Below are positions 61,100 to 64,000 of a DNA stretch of 64,000 nucleotides, in pieces. Origin of the DNA: Mallotus nudiflorus (taxonomy: Eukaryota > Streptophyta > Magnoliopsida > Malpighiales > Euphorbiaceae). A program made the position numbers and the translations under genes. How positions within the stretch are numbered: position 1 is the stretch's first letter; each line of letters starts with the position of its first letter. The DNA lies in contig CANTUR010000622.1 of the NCBI GenBank assembly GCA_947683625.1, forward strand, positions 186,001 through 250,000, given 5' to 3'. The notes below the pieces were generated by a model that searched no databases, had not been told where the DNA came from, and saw only the letters and a program-made list of their open reading frames with translations.

Positions 61100-61764
61100 A
61101 TGGGTTCTCTTCCTCATATTGTAGAAGACTGCATGGGTGTGCTTCAACTCTTTAGTGATGGCACCATTTTTAGGTCTAAAAACATTGATTTCAATATGCC
61201 AGTCATCAATGACAATTCAGTCCTCTTCAAAGACTGTGTCTTTGACAAAACTCACAATCTTCACCTTCGTCTTTATAAACCCACTTCACCAAATTCCTCA
61301 GACAAGAAAATTCCTATAGTAATCTTTATCCATGGCGGTGGCTTTTGTGTAGGTTCTCGTGTGTGGCCCAACTGTCACAATTGCTGTCTAAGGTTAGCGT
61401 CCGGCCTAAACGCTCTTATCGTTGCTCCTGACTACCGTTTAGCGCCAGAACATAGGCTACCGGCAGCTATGGAGGACGGAGTTAGTGTCATGAAGTGGAT
61501 GCAAGCTCAGGTTTTGAGTGAAAATGGTGATGCATGGATTAGTAATGGTGAAGTTGACGTTGACCAGGTTTTTATTATGGGTGACTCATCTGGTGGCAAT
61601 ATTGCACACCACTTGGCGGTTCGGCTCGGTTCAGGTTCCACCGGTTTGTCTCCGGTTCGAGTACGAGGTTATATCCTGTTGGCACCATTTTTTGGTGGGA
61701 CTGCTCGGACAAAATCAGAGGAAGGGCCTAGTGAACGGTTGTTGAATTTGGAGATATTAGACAG
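61100..61764 (+). CDS. Carboxylesterase (CXE family, alpha/beta hydrolase-3), first exon; 3' part outside the window
   Basis: Predicted to hydrolyse ester bonds of small substrates; the natural substrate is unknown. The start MGSLPHIVED followed by GVLQLFSDGTIFRS is typical of plant CXE proteins. HGGGF (residues 78-82) forms the oxyanion hole, DYRLAPEHRLPAA (111-123) is a family signature, and GDSSGGN (161-167) carries the nucleophile, probably Ser163. No signal peptide, so probably cytosolic. The frame would stop at 61768 just after ILDR; family members continue there with FWRL. A GT at 61765 after ..GAC AG fits a phase-2 donor, so an intron begins there. The Asp and His of the triad must lie in a later exon. 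I did not find that exon before 64000, so the intron would exceed 2.2 kb or the gene is truncated. GID1 receptors are relatives but differ in this region. Confidence 0.85.
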
Positions 61765-64000
61765 GTAACATTCTTTCAATTATTTTTTAGGGGAGAATTT
61801 TACATTTTCATGTTCAAATTTATAATCTATACCATAAATTTTATATTTGACCTTTATATATTATTTTTATTTAACGATTAAATTCTTATAGATATAATAA
61901 AAAATTTACTATCGAGTTTCTCCTTCCCTATGATCTCATCATATAATATCTATCACATAACTATTATATTATAAAATTTATATATATATATATATATATA
62001 TTTTGTGTCCATGTCAATGACTTTCATGCTTAGCTTGTTTTCACAATTATTGTTGTGTCCATATTAATGTTAGCAACATTTTTAAGGCTTTTTAGTGCAC
62101 TCTTAGCATCTATAGTTTTCTGAAAAAATGTTCCTTTCATTCTTTTTATATGAATTATTTTTTAGTGTGGTAACTTTTGCATTCAATTTTTTTTTTTAAA
62201 AAAAAAAACTAGTAGTCTTAATGAAGAAATTAGCCTACCCAAAAATAATATCTACTTGATTTGATAAGCAAATCTGAAAAAGGATGGCAATAGCATCAAA
62301 TTATTTTATGTGACAATAGATATAAATAATCAATGTTTACACTCAAAAAAGATATATACTGCTTTTTACCAGTAATCTCCACTAATGACAATCTCATAGA
62401 CTTAATTGAAAGAAGACAAGAAAAAGTATACACACAATGAAAATATTTCTCAACATTTCTCATTATGTAACATGTTGAATTTTGTTCCTTCTTGAATATT
62501 CCTTTTCACATTATTATTACTTAGTTTTATTTCTTGAGAAAATGAATTGCATATTAAGTGTATTCTTTTATATTTATATAAAAAAATAAATGAAAAAAAA
62601 AACAATTTCTAATATGTTAAACTTTGTATAAACATAAAAATTTTATGAAATTCATTACAAATCTAAATGAGTATTTGGAATTCATTTCTAATTATAACTT
62701 TTCAGTTTTGTAGAATTGCTTATTATTGAATCAAAATTCTAAGATTTTCAAATGAGTGTATTTCATATTTAATAAAACATTTAATGATTAAAACTACATG
62801 TATTTTATTTATTAATAAAAATTTATTTAAAAATAAAATAAATATTTTAGTAGAATTCTTTCCTTAAAAAAAAAAAAAATCCTTCTTGCTTAAACAATCA
62901 CAGGATAATATGGAGTCTTAAATCAAAATATAAAACACAAATAGCCATTCGTACGTCAAATAGGTAATTTTTATTTGTCCATACGGCACTTAGGTGCATT
63001 TCAGGAAAATTCTTACACCAAATTAGATGTGGATTTTGGGTAGAAACCAAATGTGTTTGATCTCATTGTTGCTTTATGAATAATAGCAATTGTTAAAGCT
63101 CAAACACATTTTCCATCAAAATTCTTTTTCATCTCGAGATCTCAATTCACAATCCTCTTGGCTTTTATGTGGATAACAAATTTGACTAGTTAGAACTCTA
63201 ATATGGTCTTTTTTAAAAATAATAATAATAAATTTTTAAATATGCTACAAATTTAACTAGCCAGAACTTTAATACGGTCTATAATAACAATAACTTTCTT
63301 TTTTTACAAAAAACAGTAGAATTTCACTCCAGCAATTAGACTTATAATTAATTTTTTTTATCTGATACTTTCAATATTCGGTAATTATAAAAACTCTATT
63401 TTTATAGAGTTCGAGCTGAATGAACATATAAAGAAGATAAAACTCTTCTTATATATATTTTATCCGTATATAAAACTTGAATCTGATACTTATTTTAAAG
63501 AAATTTAAGTTGTTTTGTATTTGAAAAAACATATGTTAGTTAAATTCATAATGTTTTAGTATCATTAAAAGAATATTCTATCATTTTTCTATTCAATTTC
63601 TAATTTTGGACTAATAATAAAATTTGTAATTAGATGAGAAAAAAATTATAAGTTCATAGCTTAGGTCACAACATCCACATGGATCTTGAGCAGTAGAAGA
63701 GTTGATTATCATAGATAGTGGCTCCTAAAAGACAAATGTAGCAAGGTTGGGCAACAAAAGAGCTAGCAAATCCATTCACAAAAGGTTATGAAAGAGCCAT
63801 TTCTCTTTCACCTTCTTTTCACGTACCTGTTGCCATTTGAGTCACCAAATTAATTTTCTTTATTATCTACAAATTTTCCACATTATATTAATTAATCTCT
63901 TCTTATCTTCACATAAGGAACAGAACAGAACAGAATTAGAGTGCAGGCATCCATTACCATCAATTACATGTATTTGTGTAAGAAAGTGACATGATGAGCC
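61765..64000 (+). other. Presumed intron or 3' flank of the carboxylesterase gene
   Basis: Very AT-rich. It contains a TA microsatellite (61979-62001), a 71-bp spaced duplication with the core ACAAATTTRACTAG (63177-63215 and 63248-63286), and a perfect small hairpin AACTCTAT/ATAGAGTT (about 63392-63411). I see no second exon of the esterase and no other gene. Confidence 0.5.

Overview
This is a eudicot plant nuclear genome window. It is AT-rich, has GT-AG introns, one nuclear gene for a mitochondrial enzyme, one plant carboxylesterase gene, and a thick layer of LTR retrotransposons. I could not fix the species from sequence alone. Only two ordinary host genes are visible: a complete 18-exon mitochondrial D-lactate dehydrogenase (42743-53568, +) and the 5' part of a carboxylesterase of the CXE family (61100-61764, +, continuing off the right edge).

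The left two thirds (1-41517) is nested LTR retrotransposons. The outer layer, 10650-41517, is a Sirevirus-type Ty1/copia array with the order LTR1 (truncated), internal A, LTR2, internal D, LTR3, that is three LTRs around two internal regions. Four later elements disturb it. (i) A Ty3/gypsy element (its 3' portion, 1-10649) sits in LTR1. It carries decayed antisense genes (a DUF7745-like piece and a multi-exon plant mobile domain gene), a 77-bp higher-order minisatellite, a polypurine tract and a 2.07-kb 3' LTR. (ii) A 3.4-kb probable solo LTR (814-4216) with a perfect CACTA target duplication sits inside that gypsy element. (iii) A second, 10.96-kb Sirevirus, element B (14232-25195), sits inside the reverse transcriptase of A with a near-perfect 5-bp target duplication. 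Unlike A and D it carries an extra ORF in the env-like position, one 400-codon frame broken by three stops. (iv) A young, compact Ty1/copia element E (35195-40022) with 254-bp LTRs and a perfect GTTTC duplication sits in the 3' untranslated part of D.

None of the retroelement coding regions is intact. Most nonsense codons are CAA to TAA or TGG to TAG/TGA, as expected if methylated cytosines decayed, but frameshifts and lost start codons also occur.

The right third holds the two genes in AT-rich DNA with small non-autonomous elements: a long inverted repeat (56943-58050), a MITE with TTAA flanks 270 bp upstream of the carboxylesterase (60494-60822), a related purine-rich repeat on both sides of the dehydrogenase gene, a tRNA-like SINE head and a candidate hairpin RNA downstream of a TATA box (54950-55183). 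I found no CRISPR array, ribosomal RNA or intact tRNA gene. I do not see an evident new biological system; the most notable structures are the tandem Sirevirus array and the architectures of element B and of the gypsy element.
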